Source: an uncultured Rhizobiaceae bacterium (GTDB lineage: Bacteria > Pseudomonadota > Alphaproteobacteria > Rhizobiales > Rhizobiaceae). Taken from it: a stretch of DNA of 64,000 nt. A program made the position numbers and the translations under genes. The stretch spans positions 1-64,000 of the forward strand of contig CATQIJ010000008.1 in NCBI GenBank assembly GCA_958296345.1, written 5' to 3'. The notes under the pieces are model-generated. The model was not told the DNA's origin and ran no database searches. It saw nothing but the letters and a program-made list of their open reading frames with translations. Below, piece after piece: positions 9,706 to 19,825 of the stretch. Within the stretch, counting starts at the first letter, position 1. The number at the start of each line of letters is the position of its first letter.

Positions 9706-11270
9706 GTTTACCCTCATTTCCATCAACACCGGCCATTAGTAAGCCAATTTCTTCGCGGTTGGTTTTAGAAGCATCTAATGATTGTGACAAAGATCCATCA
9801 AACATAACAGCAATCCGGTCTGATAATTCAAATACTTCATCCAGATCTTGAGATATAATCAAAACTGCTGAACCAGATCGAGCAAGATCAACAATTGATT
9901 GCCTTATATGTGAAGCAGCACCCGCATCAACACCCCATGTTGGTTGATTAATAACGAGAACAGAAGGCTGCCTATCAAGCTCTCTGCCAATAATAAACTT
10001 TTGAAGATTGCCGTCCGAAAGAGAGCCGGCCAAAGGATCTACATCAGCCTTTCTTACATCCATAACGTCACAAACACGTTTAGTCGCTTTTTCAATCATA
10101 TCACGCCAGATCATGCCTATTTTACCAAGGCGTTGAAAAGCAACATCATCAGATTTATGACGCGCTAGTAGCATATTATCGCTTAGTTTGAATTCAGAAA
10201 CAGCCCCATGCCCTAATCGCTCTTCTGGAACAAAGGATGCACCAAGTTTACGACGTTCGTTGATAGTCATTAAACCAACATTTTCATCTCTAATTTGTAC
10301 TTCTGTTGATAATTTAGATAACACTTCGCCAGAAATTGCATCAAAAAACTCAGATTGACCATTACCAGCGACGCCAGCGATACCAATAATCTCACCTGCA
10401 TGTATATCAATACTGATATTTGAAAGTGGAATTGCAAATGGCGTTGCAGCTGGTTGCGAGAGGTTCGATATTTTGAGCAAAACAGCTTCACTCATCTGAG
10501 GTGCTTTTTTGCTGATTAAGCTCACTTCACTACCCACTATCATGCGCGCTATGCTTGCTGATGTTTCTTGTTTAGGGTCACAAGCGCCGCTAACCTCACC
10601 AAAACGCAAGATAGTAGCTCGGTCACATAGTCTTCTGACTTCATCGAACCGATGTGAAATAAATAAAATCGACCGACCTTCAGACTTTAAGATATCCAAT
10701 GTTTCAAAAAGGCTTTCCGCTTCTTGAGGGGTAAGGACGGACGTTGGCTCATCCAAAATAATAAGTTCAGGATTTTGCATGAGACATCGTACGATTTCTA
10801 CCCGTTGACGCTCCCCCACAGAAAGATCACCAATCAAAGCTTCAGGATTAAGCGGTAGACCATATTTATTAGAAAGCTCGGTAGCTTTTTGCGTAACATC
10901 ATTCAAACTTATGTCTGTGGAAAGAGATAAAGCAATATTTTCTGAAACGCTTAAAGCTTCAAAGAGTGAGAAATGTTGGAACACCATTCCTATGCCCAAC
11001 TTACGAGCATGAGATGGACTTGTAATATTAACAGGTTCGCCTTTCCAGAAAATTTCTCCAGATGAAGGCTGTAAAGAACCATAAAGCATTTTTACAAATG
11101 TAGATTTACCTGCGCCGTTTTCACCTAGAAGAGCATGGATTTCGCCAGTTTTAATATGAAGATCAATATTTTGATTGGCGGGAAAGTCACCGTAGAGCTT
11201 AGTAATGTTTTTTACTGCTAGCATATTATCAGAAGCATTATTCAGCGTATTTGCAATATCAGGTTCCATG
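9695..11270 (-). CDS. BMP-type ABC importer ATPase (two nucleotide-binding domains)
   Basis: Tandem ATPase energising nucleoside/purine uptake, about 525 aa. The first domain is complete: Walker A GENGAGKST, Q-loop VFQHFSLF, signature LSVGERQRVEI and Walker B LIILDEPTSVL. The second is degenerate as is usual for this family: GVAGNGQSE, LSDGNLQKFIIGRE and VLVINQPTWGVD. ATG 11270 is preferred; a TTG further upstream gives an unlikely extension and ATG 11225 is an alternative that fits the conserved MLAVKNITKLYG. It is the first gene of a four-gene operon and the only member with an undamaged frame. Confidence 0.9.
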
Positions 11271-11366
11271 TCAGTAACAAATACGGAAAACGCTAGCAAA
11301 TCTAGCAAAAAATGCAGAAAGCATTTACAAATTTAACAGGAGAATAGTTTATCCTCAAAGAGATCA

Positions 11367-12110
11367 CTATTTAAGTTTGCCAACCATTTGCAAAAAGAAA
11401 CCAATACAAAAAAGATAAATGCTTGATGCTGTAAAAATAGCATCAATCAATAATGGGTTATCTAGATTAAAGTAAACAGCGGAAAGCCCAGTAACGCCCC
11501 AAATTAGAAATGCAAATAAGCTAAGCTTTCTAAGTGGTACAACCCGCACAGGATGAATAAATGTGATCGGTGCAAATGTTAAAATTGCAGTAAAAATAAT
11601 AAAGATTAAAGAAAATGTTGGTGACGGTGAAACGACAAATAGTGCAAAAACCACCATATTCCAACATACTGGGAAGCCTTTAAAGCCGTAATCTTCTGTC
11701 TTCATACGTGTATCAGCATAGTAGATTGCGCTTGTAATAACGATAACAGCAGCAGCAGTGAAAGATGTAAACTTACTAAGCAGTTCTTCCTTTTGGCCGT
11801 ATGCGTTAGTTTGATCAAGCAATCCACTTTGATAAAGAATAAAGGCAGGTATCATCACAAATGTAGCGTAATCAATTACATTATCTAAAGTATCACCAGA
11901 CCAATGCGGCCACCATTTTTTAACTTCAAGCTTACGTGCCAGTGGTCCATCAACGCCATCGACAACCAGTGTCATCCCCAGCCAGAAAAAAGCTTTTTGA
12001 AAATCATGCTCTGCAGCCGCTACAATAGATAAAAATGCGAGAAATGCACCTGAGGCCGTTAAGATATGGATCGAAAACGCCCACAATGCTGATCTTGATA
12101 ACCCAAACAT
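11367..12110 (-). CDS. pcs: Phosphatidylcholine synthase
   Basis: Integral membrane CDP-alcohol phosphotransferase (247 aa) that condenses CDP-diacylglycerol with choline to phosphatidylcholine, a pathway typical of Rhizobiales. The catalytic motif is visible as VDGVDGPLARKL followed by HWSGDTLDNVIDY, with the lengthened spacing characteristic of Pcs. About eight hydrophobic helices follow. The gene is divergent from the FAD monooxygenase gene, with a shared promoter region of about 100 bases. Confidence 0.93.
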   Translation of the reverse strand: MFGLSRSALWAFSIHILTASGAFLAFLSIVAAAEHDFQKAFFWLGMTLVVDGVDGPLARKLEVKKWWPHWSGDTLDNVIDYATFVMIPAFILYQSGLLDQTNAYGQKEELLSKFTSFTAAAVIVITSAIYYADTRMKTEDYGFKGFPVCWNMVVFALFVVSPSPTFSLIFIIFTAILTFAPITFIHPVRVVPLRKLSLFAFLIWGVTGLSAVYFNLDNPLLIDAIFTASSIYLFCIGFFLQMVGKLK

Positions 12111-12224
12111 GACAACCTAGCCTTAAAATAAAATTTCTTATCACCCATGTGCCACTCTGTCATCTTTGACATGTGGAAGAAAATACCAATATGTAGATAA
12201 TGTAACATGATTAGTGAAGAGATA

Positions 12225-13394
12225 ATGTCAAAGAACGATATTACAACAGATATTTGCGTAATTGGTGGTGGCTTAGTGGGCCTATCTGCTGCTCTTAAAT
12301 TAGCGCAATCTGGTGCTAGTATTACCCTATGCGCACCCAAAGAAACTATAAAAGATGAGCGCACAACTGCATTCCTTATGCAGACCGTATCTTTTTTTGA
12401 GGAACTTGGCTTATGGGCAAAGCTAGAAACTAAAGCATTTCCTCTAAAAACGATGCGTATTGTGGATGGAACCCAAAGACTAATCAGAGCACCTCAAACT
12501 GATTTTAAAGCCAGTGAAATTGAATTAGACGCATTTGGCTTTAATTTAAAAAATTTAGACACACTACAAACCCTAAATGCAGAAATAGAAAACTACAAAA
12601 ACATTGAACGCATCGAAGGCTTAATCGAAAACATTCAAACGATTGACAATCAAGAACAATTAACACTCAAAAATGGTTCTAGAACAACAAATATAAAAGC
12701 AGGTTTTGTTGTTGGTGCAGATGGAAGAAATTCGATCGTTAGACATTCAAAAAACGTGAGCGTAAGGGAATGGAAATATCCACAAACAGCACTTGTAGTA
12801 GATTTCGAACATACACGTTCATCAGAATTTACAAGCACAGAATTCCACACTGAAACTGGCCCCTTCACGATTGTACCACACTCCAATAACAAAGCTGGGC
12901 TGGTATGGATGGAAAAACCAGAAAAAGTTGAAGAACTCCTATTGCTTTCAAAAGAAGTAATGGAAAAAAAGCTCGAAGATAAAATGCAATCGTTCCTTGG
13001 TAAAATTACGCTAAAATCAAAACCACAGAGTTTTCCACTCAAAGGATTGGTAGCTAACTCCTTTGGCGAACAAAATTGGGCAATAATTGGTGAAGCAGCA
13101 CATGTCTTCCCTCCTATTGGCGCTCAAGGGTTTAATCTGGGCATTAGAGATATTGAAGCGCTATCAGAAGTTCTTGCAAGGTTTACAAATCAAGAAAATC
13201 GAGGTTCCCAATACGATAACGCACGTACGCATGACATTAACTCCCGAACTTATGGAGTTGATCTATTAAATCGAAGCTTGTTATCCGATTTTCTGCCTAT
13301 TCAAATGCTTAGAGGGCTAGGCTTACAAATATTAGGCTCCGTAAAACCATTGAGGCGTTATGCAATGAAAATGGGCATCTCACCCAATTTATAA
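12225..13394 (+). CDS. UbiH/UbiF-family FAD-dependent hydroxylase
   Basis: Flavoprotein monooxygenase of the ubiquinone-hydroxylase type (about 389 aa), expected to hydroxylate the benzoquinone ring during ubiquinone synthesis at the inner membrane. Motifs in order: dinucleotide-binding CVIGGGLVGLSAALKLA at the N-terminus, DG motif VVGADGRNS near residue 165, and the GD-type motif IGEAAHVFPPIGAQGFNLGIRD near residue 290. ATG 12225 follows GAAGAG at suitable spacing; ATG 12207 in frame would add six residues. Which ring position it modifies cannot be told. Confidence 0.88.
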   Translation: MSKNDITTDICVIGGGLVGLSAALKLAQSGASITLCAPKETIKDERTTAFLMQTVSFFEELGLWAKLETKAFPLKTMRIVDGTQRLIRAPQTDFKASEIELDAFGFNLKNLDTLQTLNAEIENYKNIERIEGLIENIQTIDNQEQLTLKNGSRTTNIKAGFVVGADGRNSIVRHSKNVSVREWKYPQTALVVDFEHTRSSEFTSTEFHTETGPFTIVPHSNNKAGLVWMEKPEKVEELLLLSKEVMEKKLEDKMQSFLGKITLKSKPQSFPLKGLVANSFGEQNWAIIGEAAHVFPPIGAQGFNLGIRDIEALSEVLARFTNQENRGSQYDNARTHDINSRTYGVDLLNRSLLSDFLPIQMLRGLGLQILGSVKPLRRYAMKMGISPNL

Positions 13395-13480
13395 GGTTTT
13401 TTAAAAATCTTTTATTGAATAATAAGCATTCTAGCTTATTATCTCAAAAAATCTTGGACATAACTTAGTCGATATTCATT

Positions 13481-13807
13481 ATGATAAAAGCAGCAAAATA
13501 CCACATTGGACAAATTGTAAAACACAGGGTTTATCCATTTCGTGGCGTAATTTTTGATGTCGACGCAGAGTTCGACAATAGCGATGAATGGTATGATTCA
13601 ATACCAGAAGACATACGACCTAATAAAGATCAACCATTCTATCATCTCTTCGCTCAAAACGATGAAACAGAATATGTTGCATATGTCTCAGAACAAAATT
13701 TACTTGAAGATGCTTCAAAAGAACCTTTAAGACATCCAGAAATTGATGAGGTTTTTATTAAAAACATTGATGGCTCTTATCAAACAAAACAAATCTACCA
13801 TCACTAA
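13481..13807 (+). CDS. hspQ: Heat shock protein HspQ
   Basis: Small YccV/HspQ-like protein (108 aa, family length) that in enterobacteria acts as a Lon specificity factor and binds hemimethylated DNA. The N-terminal block KYHIGQIVKHRVYPFRGVIFDVD and later DQPFYHLFAQ and YVAYVSEQNL are family hallmarks. It is monocistronic, 86 bases after the hydroxylase gene, and ends next to a bidirectional terminator. Confidence 0.92.
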   Translation: MIKAAKYHIGQIVKHRVYPFRGVIFDVDAEFDNSDEWYDSIPEDIRPNKDQPFYHLFAQNDETEYVAYVSEQNLLEDASKEPLRHPEIDEVFIKNIDGSYQTKQIYHH

Positions 13808-13817
13808 ATAAAAAAAA

Positions 13818-13840
13818 GAGGCAATTAAAATAATTGCCTC
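13818..13840. terminator. Bidirectional terminator between hspQ and ialB genes
   Basis: Perfect 9-bp stem GAGGCAATT / AATTGCCTC with a five-base loop. On the minus strand it is followed by seven T residues, ending the ialB pair; on the plus strand it follows hspQ by 10 bases. Confidence 0.88.
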
Positions 13841-13866
13841 AATCTTCATCATTAGTTTATTGAGAT

Positions 13867-14484
13867 TTAGTTAGCGGTCTCGTTTTGCTGTTTAAGCTTT
13901 TCTTCAAGCTGCTTTTTGAGTAATTCTTCACGTGATGCAGGGGCTTCCTGCTTAACAGGTTCACCATCAAACGCAGCTGTAAAACCTTTTAATGTAACAG
14001 GTACAGCATTTGGTTTGCTTTGGAAGTTTAATGATGTGACTTGCAATGAACCGCCAGCCTTAAATATCTTGACTAACTGATCATCCAAAACAGCTTCAGC
14101 AGCACATATTTGCGGCCTACAATACGCAAAAGGAATTGTAACAGCACGTTTACCATCAACCTGAACTTGCACACCAGGCGGTAAAGAGCGACCAGTAGGT
14201 ACAATAACGCGGAACACTTTGCGTTTTACTTTTCCAGATACTTCAATGAGGTTTAACGAGGTAACAAGTTGATTACCTTGTGTAGTCAAGATACGAAATT
14301 GAACGTTGCAAATTTTGTTTTCGTCAACTTCGTTACAAGTTTTAAACCAACCTGATGCTTTGACATTAGATTGTTCTTGAGCCATTGCTGAATTAGTCAT
14401 TAAGCCAAATGAAGCAGTAAGTAAAAATGCAGTTTTTGCGATAAAATTCATTTTATTATTTTTCCGTAGAGAATTAAGCGTCAT
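13867..14484 (-). CDS. Invasion-associated locus B (IalB) family protein, copy 2
   Basis: Secreted/periplasmic IalB-family protein, first known from Bartonella invasion and widespread in Rhizobiales. A signal peptide is present (FIAKTAFLLTASF, cleavage near AMA-QE). The IalB core shows GWFKTCNE, KICNVQFRI, PPGVQVQVDG, PFAYCRPQICAAEA and a C-terminal coiled coil rich in Lys/Gln/Glu. ATG 14484 directly follows the upstream stop; ATG 14451 (MNFIAKTA) would give a more standard signal peptide. The partner at 14485-15102 is a clear paralogue, indicating tandem duplication. Confidence 0.88.
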   Translation of the reverse strand: MTLNSLRKNNKMNFIAKTAFLLTASFGLMTNSAMAQEQSNVKASGWFKTCNEVDENKICNVQFRILTTQGNQLVTSLNLIEVSGKVKRKVFRVIVPTGRSLPPGVQVQVDGKRAVTIPFAYCRPQICAAEAVLDDQLVKIFKAGGSLQVTSLNFQSKPNAVPVTLKGFTAAFDGEPVKQEAPASREELLKKQLEEKLKQQNETAN

Positions 14485-15102
14485 TTATTGTGCAGCTCCC
14501 TGCTCTTTTGCAGCATCAAGTGCTTTTTGTAATTCAGTTTGCGCTGATTGAGCTTTTTTCTTTAGTTCTTCTTCAAGATTTTTCTGACGAGCAACCAAAT
14601 CTTCTTGTTTAATTGGCGCACCATCAAATGCTTTTTCAAAGCCTTCCAATTCAATCTTTATTGGATTGGCTTTGCCCTGAAAATTAACTGACGTTACTTC
14701 TAGAATTTTTCCAGATTTTAAAACTTCAACTAATTTATCATCCAATTTCACCTCTGCTGCACAAATACGAGGCGTGCAAAATGAGAATGGAATAGGTGCT
14801 GGCTTCTTGTCATCTACCTTCATGGCAACACCAGGAGGTATGAGACGGTCTGTTGGAACCGTTACCTGAAAAACACGGCGCTTAACACCGCCTGTAAGTT
14901 CAGCGAGATTTATTGATGTAATCACTTGTCCAGTAGATGCAACAGCCTGATATTGTACATTGCAAATTTTTGTTTCGCCTTGATCATTACAAGCTTTGTA
15001 CCAGCCGTTAGAAGCTGCAGCGTCTTGTGAAAAAGCTGCTCCAGATGTCAGCAATAAACTGCTAAACAAACCAGAAGCGATTAGATAAGAAGTATGTTTC
15101 AT
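14485..15102 (-). CDS. Invasion-associated locus B (IalB) family protein, copy 1
   Basis: Upstream member of the tandem IalB pair (205 aa). Signal peptide YLIASGLFSSLLLTSGAAFS, cleavage near AFS-QD. It shares with its neighbour GWYKACND, KICNVQYQ, RRVFQVTVPTDRLIPPGV, PFSFCTPRICAAEV and VNFQGKANP, so the four Cys that would form disulphides are kept. The C-terminal 40 residues are a charged coiled coil. Both genes share one promoter region upstream of 15102, divergent from the peptide-binding protein gene. Confidence 0.88.
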   Translation of the reverse strand: MKHTSYLIASGLFSSLLLTSGAAFSQDAAASNGWYKACNDQGETKICNVQYQAVASTGQVITSINLAELTGGVKRRVFQVTVPTDRLIPPGVAMKVDDKKPAPIPFSFCTPRICAAEVKLDDKLVEVLKSGKILEVTSVNFQGKANPIKIELEGFEKAFDGAPIKQEDLVARQKNLEEELKKKAQSAQTELQKALDAAKEQGAAQ

Positions 15103-15289
15103 TAAACGCCCTTTGCGTTTTGATTATATAAAATGGTCTCACTAGTTCCAACTTCAAGAATATGCCCAAAGTTAGGCCAATAGACTCAAAGAGAAATTCT
15201 TCTACCGAAATAAACGTAAAAACATCAAAATACTAGAGCATTGAAGCTATTTTATCGGCTTTCCAAATTCCATGTGCTAAATTCTCTGT

Positions 15290-17137
15290 ATGAAGATTCG
15301 CGATTTTTTATACTCTTTTTGTACCCATATGGGATTAACGCTCTTAACTGCTTGCCTATTTGTGGTGATGGCATTGTTTAATGTGCAGGCAGAACCAGCC
15401 CATGCAATTGCCATGCATGGCAAGCCAGCTTTACCCTTTGATTATAAGCATATGCCTTATGTTAATCCTGATGCTCCAAAGGGTGGTAAAATAGTTCATG
15501 GAGTGATGGGTACATTTGACTCTGTAAATCCATTTATTTTGAAAAGCCTTAGAACCAATGCCAGAGGAACACGTGATCCTCTTTTAGGCAATTTAGTATT
15601 TGAATCTTTATTGTTCAGATCTCGTGATGAACCTTTTACAATGTATGGTTTAATCGCAGAATATGTTGAATGGCCAGAAGATCGCTCTTGGATAGAGTTT
15701 ACCCTAAACCCAAAGGCAAAATGGTCTGATGGAAAGCCGATAACTGTAGAAGATGTAATCTTTACCTTCAATTTGTTGGCTGAAAAAGGAAAGCCACGCT
15801 ATGCACGCATTGCAAAGAAGGTTTCAAAATTAGAACAAACAGGTGAGCGCAAAGTACGCTTCACATTTAACGATCAAGCCGATCGTGAATTTCCAATGAT
15901 TATTGCTCTTAGTAGCGTGCTTCCAAAACATGCTACTGATCCAGAAACATTTGACCAATCAACACTTAAACCGATGATTGGCAGTGGCCCATACCTCATG
16001 GATAAAATTAACCCCGGTAAATTTATCAACTACAAACGTAATGATAATTATTGGGCAAAAGACTTACCTTCCCGTGTTGGATTTTCAAATTTTGATGAAA
16101 TAAAAATTGAGTACTACCGAACTCAAACAGGCCTCTTTGAAGCATTTAAAAAAGGCTTGTTTGATGTCTACCCAGAAAATGACCCATCAGCATGGGAACG
16201 TAGTTTTGATTTTCCTGCGGTTAAGAACGGCGATGTTGTCAAAGACAAATTTCAATCTGGCAATGCCAATAAGATGTTTGCCTTTATCTTCAACACAAGA
16301 AAACAAATATTCCAAAATCAAAAAACCCGTGAAGCACTTATTCAATTATTTGATTTTGAATGGGTCAATAAAAACCTCTTCTTTGGGAAATACAAAAGAA
16401 ACGCAAGTTTCTGGCATGGCTCAAACTTAGCTTCATTTGGCATACCGGCGAGTGACGCAGAAAAAGAATTGCTCGGCAAATATATTGATAAAATCAAGCC
16501 TGAAGTTCTTGCAGGAACTTACAAGCCACCAATCAGTAATGGCAGTGGACATGACCGTAAACTGCTACGCAAAGCAAGTAACTTATTGAAGCAAGCTGGC
16601 TATACAATGCGAGATGGAAAGCTCTTTGGCGCAGATGGCAATCCAATGGAGTTTGAAATTTTAACCCTTGGTCAAAGACAAGAAAAGCTTGCAATAATCT
16701 ACCGTCGGTCATTGGAAAAACTTGGTATTACCGTCAACATCAGAAATGTTGATGATGCTCAATATCAGCGCAGAACAAAGAAATTTGAATACGACATGGT
16801 ATTACAAACTTATACGGCATCCCTTTCACCTGGGATTGAGCAGTTAGGCCGCTGGGGTACTGTATCAACGAACTTAGAAGGTAGCTTCAACTATGCAGGC
16901 GCAAACGAACCTGCTCTTGATTATTTGATTGATAAAATCCTTCAAGCCAGATCAAGAGAAGATTTCGTTACAGCTGTACGCGCTTATGACAGGATGTTGA
17001 TTTCTGGTGATTACTTAGTTCCACTATATCACTTAGACCAGCAATGGGTAGCTCACAGAAGCTATATTAAGACACCAGAAAAAACATCACTCTACGGTTT
17101 CAGATTAGAAACTTGGTGGGATGCTAGAGAAGAATAA
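15290..17137 (+). CDS. Extracellular solute-binding protein family 5 (YejA-like)
   Basis: Periplasmic peptide/oligopeptide-binding protein (615 aa) of the SBP_bac_5 family, closest in layout to YejA-type microcin C/peptide binders. The signal peptide is long (basic MKIRDF, hydrophobic core, cleavage near VQA-EP). Core blocks: YKHMPYVNPDAPKGGKIV, NPFILKS, WIEFTLNPKAKWSDGKPIT, GSGPYLMDKINPGKFI and the C-terminal VPLYHLDQQWVAH. No permease or ATPase genes adjoin it, so its transporter partner must be elsewhere. The next gene follows after 23 bases and may be co-transcribed. Confidence 0.92.
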   Translation: MKIRDFLYSFCTHMGLTLLTACLFVVMALFNVQAEPAHAIAMHGKPALPFDYKHMPYVNPDAPKGGKIVHGVMGTFDSVNPFILKSLRTNARGTRDPLLGNLVFESLLFRSRDEPFTMYGLIAEYVEWPEDRSWIEFTLNPKAKWSDGKPITVEDVIFTFNLLAEKGKPRYARIAKKVSKLEQTGERKVRFTFNDQADREFPMIIALSSVLPKHATDPETFDQSTLKPMIGSGPYLMDKINPGKFINYKRNDNYWAKDLPSRVGFSNFDEIKIEYYRTQTGLFEAFKKGLFDVYPENDPSAWERSFDFPAVKNGDVVKDKFQSGNANKMFAFIFNTRKQIFQNQKTREALIQLFDFEWVNKNLFFGKYKRNASFWHGSNLASFGIPASDAEKELLGKYIDKIKPEVLAGTYKPPISNGSGHDRKLLRKASNLLKQAGYTMRDGKLFGADGNPMEFEILTLGQRQEKLAIIYRRSLEKLGITVNIRNVDDAQYQRRTKKFEYDMVLQTYTASLSPGIEQLGRWGTVSTNLEGSFNYAGANEPALDYLIDKILQARSREDFVTAVRAYDRMLISGDYLVPLYHLDQQWVAHRSYIKTPEKTSLYGFRLETWWDAREE

Positions 17138-17160
17138 AGCTTAGAGTAGAAAGACATCTA

Positions 17161-17823
17161 ATGGTTGAAAAACAAAAACTAGAAATTGATGTCATTTCAG
17201 ATGTCATGTGCCCGTGGTGTTATATAGGCAAAACCAATCTTGATGCAGCCATTGCTCAAATGGATAATCTTGAAATAGAAGTCCGCTGGCGTCCTTATCA
17301 GCTAGATGGCACTCTGCCAAAAGAGGGCATAAGCCGTTCTGATTATCTTAATAATAAATTCGGCGGTGAAGCAGGCGCACAAGAAGTCTATGGACGAATC
17401 AAAGACGCAGGTGAAAACCTAGGTATAGACTTTAACTTCGATGCCATGGAGGTTTCCCCAAATACAATGGACGCACACCGCGTAATTCTTTGGGCTGGCG
17501 GACAAAGTGCTGAGGTTCAAAACAAACTCGTAGAACGCCTATTCGAACTCTTCTTCCTAGAAGGCGGACACATCGGCCTAGACGAAGTGTTAGTACAAGC
17601 AGCAGAACATGCTGGCATGGATGGCCAGATTGTAAGCGATCTATTAAAAACAGAAGACGACAAAGAAAGCGTTGCCGGACAAATTGAACACGCAAGACAA
17701 ATGGGCGTCACAGGTGTGCCTTGCTTCATTGTTGATAACAAATTCGCGGTGATGGGCGCGCAACCACCAGAGCAGTTGGTTGCAGCAATGAAGCAAGCAC
17801 TTGGTGAGCGTGAGAAAGAATAA
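17161..17823 (+). CDS. DsbA-family (FrnE-like) oxidoreductase
   Basis: Thioredoxin-fold protein of the FrnE/DSBA-like family (220 aa). The redox motif CPWC occurs near residue 18 in VISDVMCPWCYIGK, and the cis-Pro loop is TGVPCFIVDNKFAVMGAQP. There is no signal peptide, so it is cytoplasmic, where relatives act in oxidative-stress disulphide exchange or as glutathione-dependent isomerases. It is convergent with the DinB gene. Confidence 0.9.
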   Translation: MVEKQKLEIDVISDVMCPWCYIGKTNLDAAIAQMDNLEIEVRWRPYQLDGTLPKEGISRSDYLNNKFGGEAGAQEVYGRIKDAGENLGIDFNFDAMEVSPNTMDAHRVILWAGGQSAEVQNKLVERLFELFFLEGGHIGLDEVLVQAAEHAGMDGQIVSDLLKTEDDKESVAGQIEHARQMGVTGVPCFIVDNKFAVMGAQPPEQLVAAMKQALGEREKE

Positions 17824-17844
17824 GTTTCATTTTAAATTACTATG

Positions 17845-18396
17845 TCAGATCGACATTTCTTTTAAAAAAACAGGAAAATCACTTGCTGGAGCTTCGGCAG
17901 GTATTTGCTCAACCAATATATCAACATAACCTCTGTGATAACTTGCATGATTTACAATATGCGTGACCATTTCAAGGCGAGTCATATTCCCATCTTCTCC
18001 GTTTAGAAACTTAAATTGAACAACTTCATTTAGGCTTAGATCATTTAACTGATCCACCATTTCTATCCAACGGTCATTCATGTTTTGCACACTTTCCCAA
18101 AGGTCAGTAAAACTTGGCGGAGTATCTGTTTTACGTGCTTCATATCCATGTGAGCGGTTTTCTAGATGTGCATTAAATATATCTTCAACAATATAAACAT
18201 GATGGAGAGTGTGCAGAATTGAACCAAAATAAGTTTCACGCGACTTAATGATCTCTTCTAACGGTAAAGTGTCCATGAACTGATACGTTTTAATATCAGC
18301 CCAAACTTTATACCGCATCAGTCTTTGAGCAATATTCATATTATTGGACACTGATAAATTATTAGACATACGACGCGGACCTAGCTTTGCTTTCAT
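17845..18396 (-). CDS. DinB-family protein
   Basis: Four-helix DinB/YfiT-like metal-binding fold protein, about 165-183 aa. Putative metal ligands are in SILHTLHHVYIVE near residue 65 and HIVNHASYHRGYV near residue 145, the usual three-His arrangement. The long start at 18396 adds a non-conserved basic leader; ATG 18366 (MSNNLSV) or 18336 (MNIAQRLM) are likely alternatives. Members are thiol-dependent transferases or of unknown role; no specific substrate can be assigned. Confidence 0.85.
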   Translation of the reverse strand: MKAKLGPRRMSNNLSVSNNMNIAQRLMRYKVWADIKTYQFMDTLPLEEIIKSRETYFGSILHTLHHVYIVEDIFNAHLENRSHGYEARKTDTPPSFTDLWESVQNMNDRWIEMVDQLNDLSLNEVVQFKFLNGEDGNMTRLEMVTHIVNHASYHRGYVDILVEQIPAEAPASDFPVFLKEMSI

Positions 18397-18639
18397 AACA
18401 CTTGATTATTATAACAACTAAAATTCAAATCCAGCATCAAAATAACGACAATTTAGTCAATAGAATAGATAAATCCTATACCACTTAACGAGCTGCCTCT
18501 AAAAATTTACACAAAACAACAGCGCCAGTACATGCATTTTTCACCAGACAAAAATGTGGTAAAATTACTACATTAATACTCTTATCCATCCAAGAAAAAG
18601 ATGATATGCTTATAGTAATAATTTCTAAGAAAGTGGGTA

Positions 18640-19790
18640 ATGGTACAAAATAAAAACTTTCAGGGTACGTGCATAAGATCAGCATCAGTATTTGCCCTCA
18701 TTACTTTATGCCTGAATTTATTAGCGATTTCTACAGTTGCTGCTTCCCAAGCCAAAGCAGACAATAACGTCAATGTTTGCCGATCCAACATAAACACCTC
18801 AAATGCAGGCACCTTAAGCAAAAAGATAAGTGAGCATTTTTATGCTTTCGAGCGCGGGGATGGTATCTACTCTACACAAGCTGGACAATTAAGTGCAGTG
18901 CAATCTGTTATTGCGGAAACTAAGTATGCCTAGGTACTAGAATGCCCACAACGAGTACGCGCACGAGGGTATAAATTTACCCACAATTTTAAAAATCATG
19001 AAGGGTGGTCCTTTACTCCTAAAAAATCAACACGCACTACCCAAATTAATATGGGACTTAGTAAACGTTTTTGGCCTGCTACAGCCACCTACCTCCATGA
19101 AATGATACATGTTTGCCAGTTTGCTGATGACCGGCGTACGCACGTAAGAGAAAACCCACGTACTACCAATTCAAAAATGTTAAATGTAAGGCTTCGTTTG
19201 ATAGGTGAAGTTGAAGCTTTCAAAGCGATGCATGATCTTTTTTTAGAAATTGCCAGCGTGTCGCCACTTGCATGTGAATTTCGTAATAGTAGTGATAATC
19301 TTGTGTGGAGGCAAAACTCTATAACCCAAGAACGAATGGACAATGGCACTTTCGCTAGTGGTATTATTGGATGGTATGTTCAAAATCGTCCTAATTATTC
19401 CTATGCAGATTTTGTAAACATCTCAAGTTTGAAGATGATGCTGTCCAACATGCATATCGAGAGGAATGGGTAGGTTGGAGAGAATTTAGGCCTTTAAATA
19501 ATAAGATAGCCTCAGAGGTTTTTGCACTTGGCCTTAAATATGATCCAAACCAAATTCCATTTTTTCCAGGCCCTTTTGAATCTAACTTACCCACGCACTT
19601 TCAACGCGTACTAATGTTGGCTAAATGCTATGATGGCCCACTTGATGATCAATGGAGTGAGCAAAGCGAAAATGCACTTCAAAAGTTTATTTCCTTGGCA
19701 AATTTATCAACTAAGGACAACGAACTTTCGATGAAACTTCTACATAAAGTTTGGAATGCAGCTAAAGGTAAAAAGATAAAATGTAATTAA
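18640..19790 (+). pseudogene. Secreted zincin-like metallopeptidase, interrupted
   Basis: Reading through an in-frame TAG at 18931-18933 and a one-base shift near 19430 gives a product of about 382 aa (the span is one base short of a multiple of three). It has an N-terminal signal peptide (hydrophobic core ALITLCLNLLAIST, Ala-rich cleavage region), an HExxH zinc motif in TYLHEMIHVCQ near residue 152 and a possible third Glu ligand in LIGEVEAFKAMHD. The C-terminal frame reads FEDDAVQHAYREEWVGWREF to a stop at 19790. I do not recognise a named peptidase family. Translation as written would stop after 97 codons. Confidence 0.6.
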
Positions 19791-19825
19791 GTGATTAGAA
19801 AACGGAAGACTCTAAAAACTAAATA

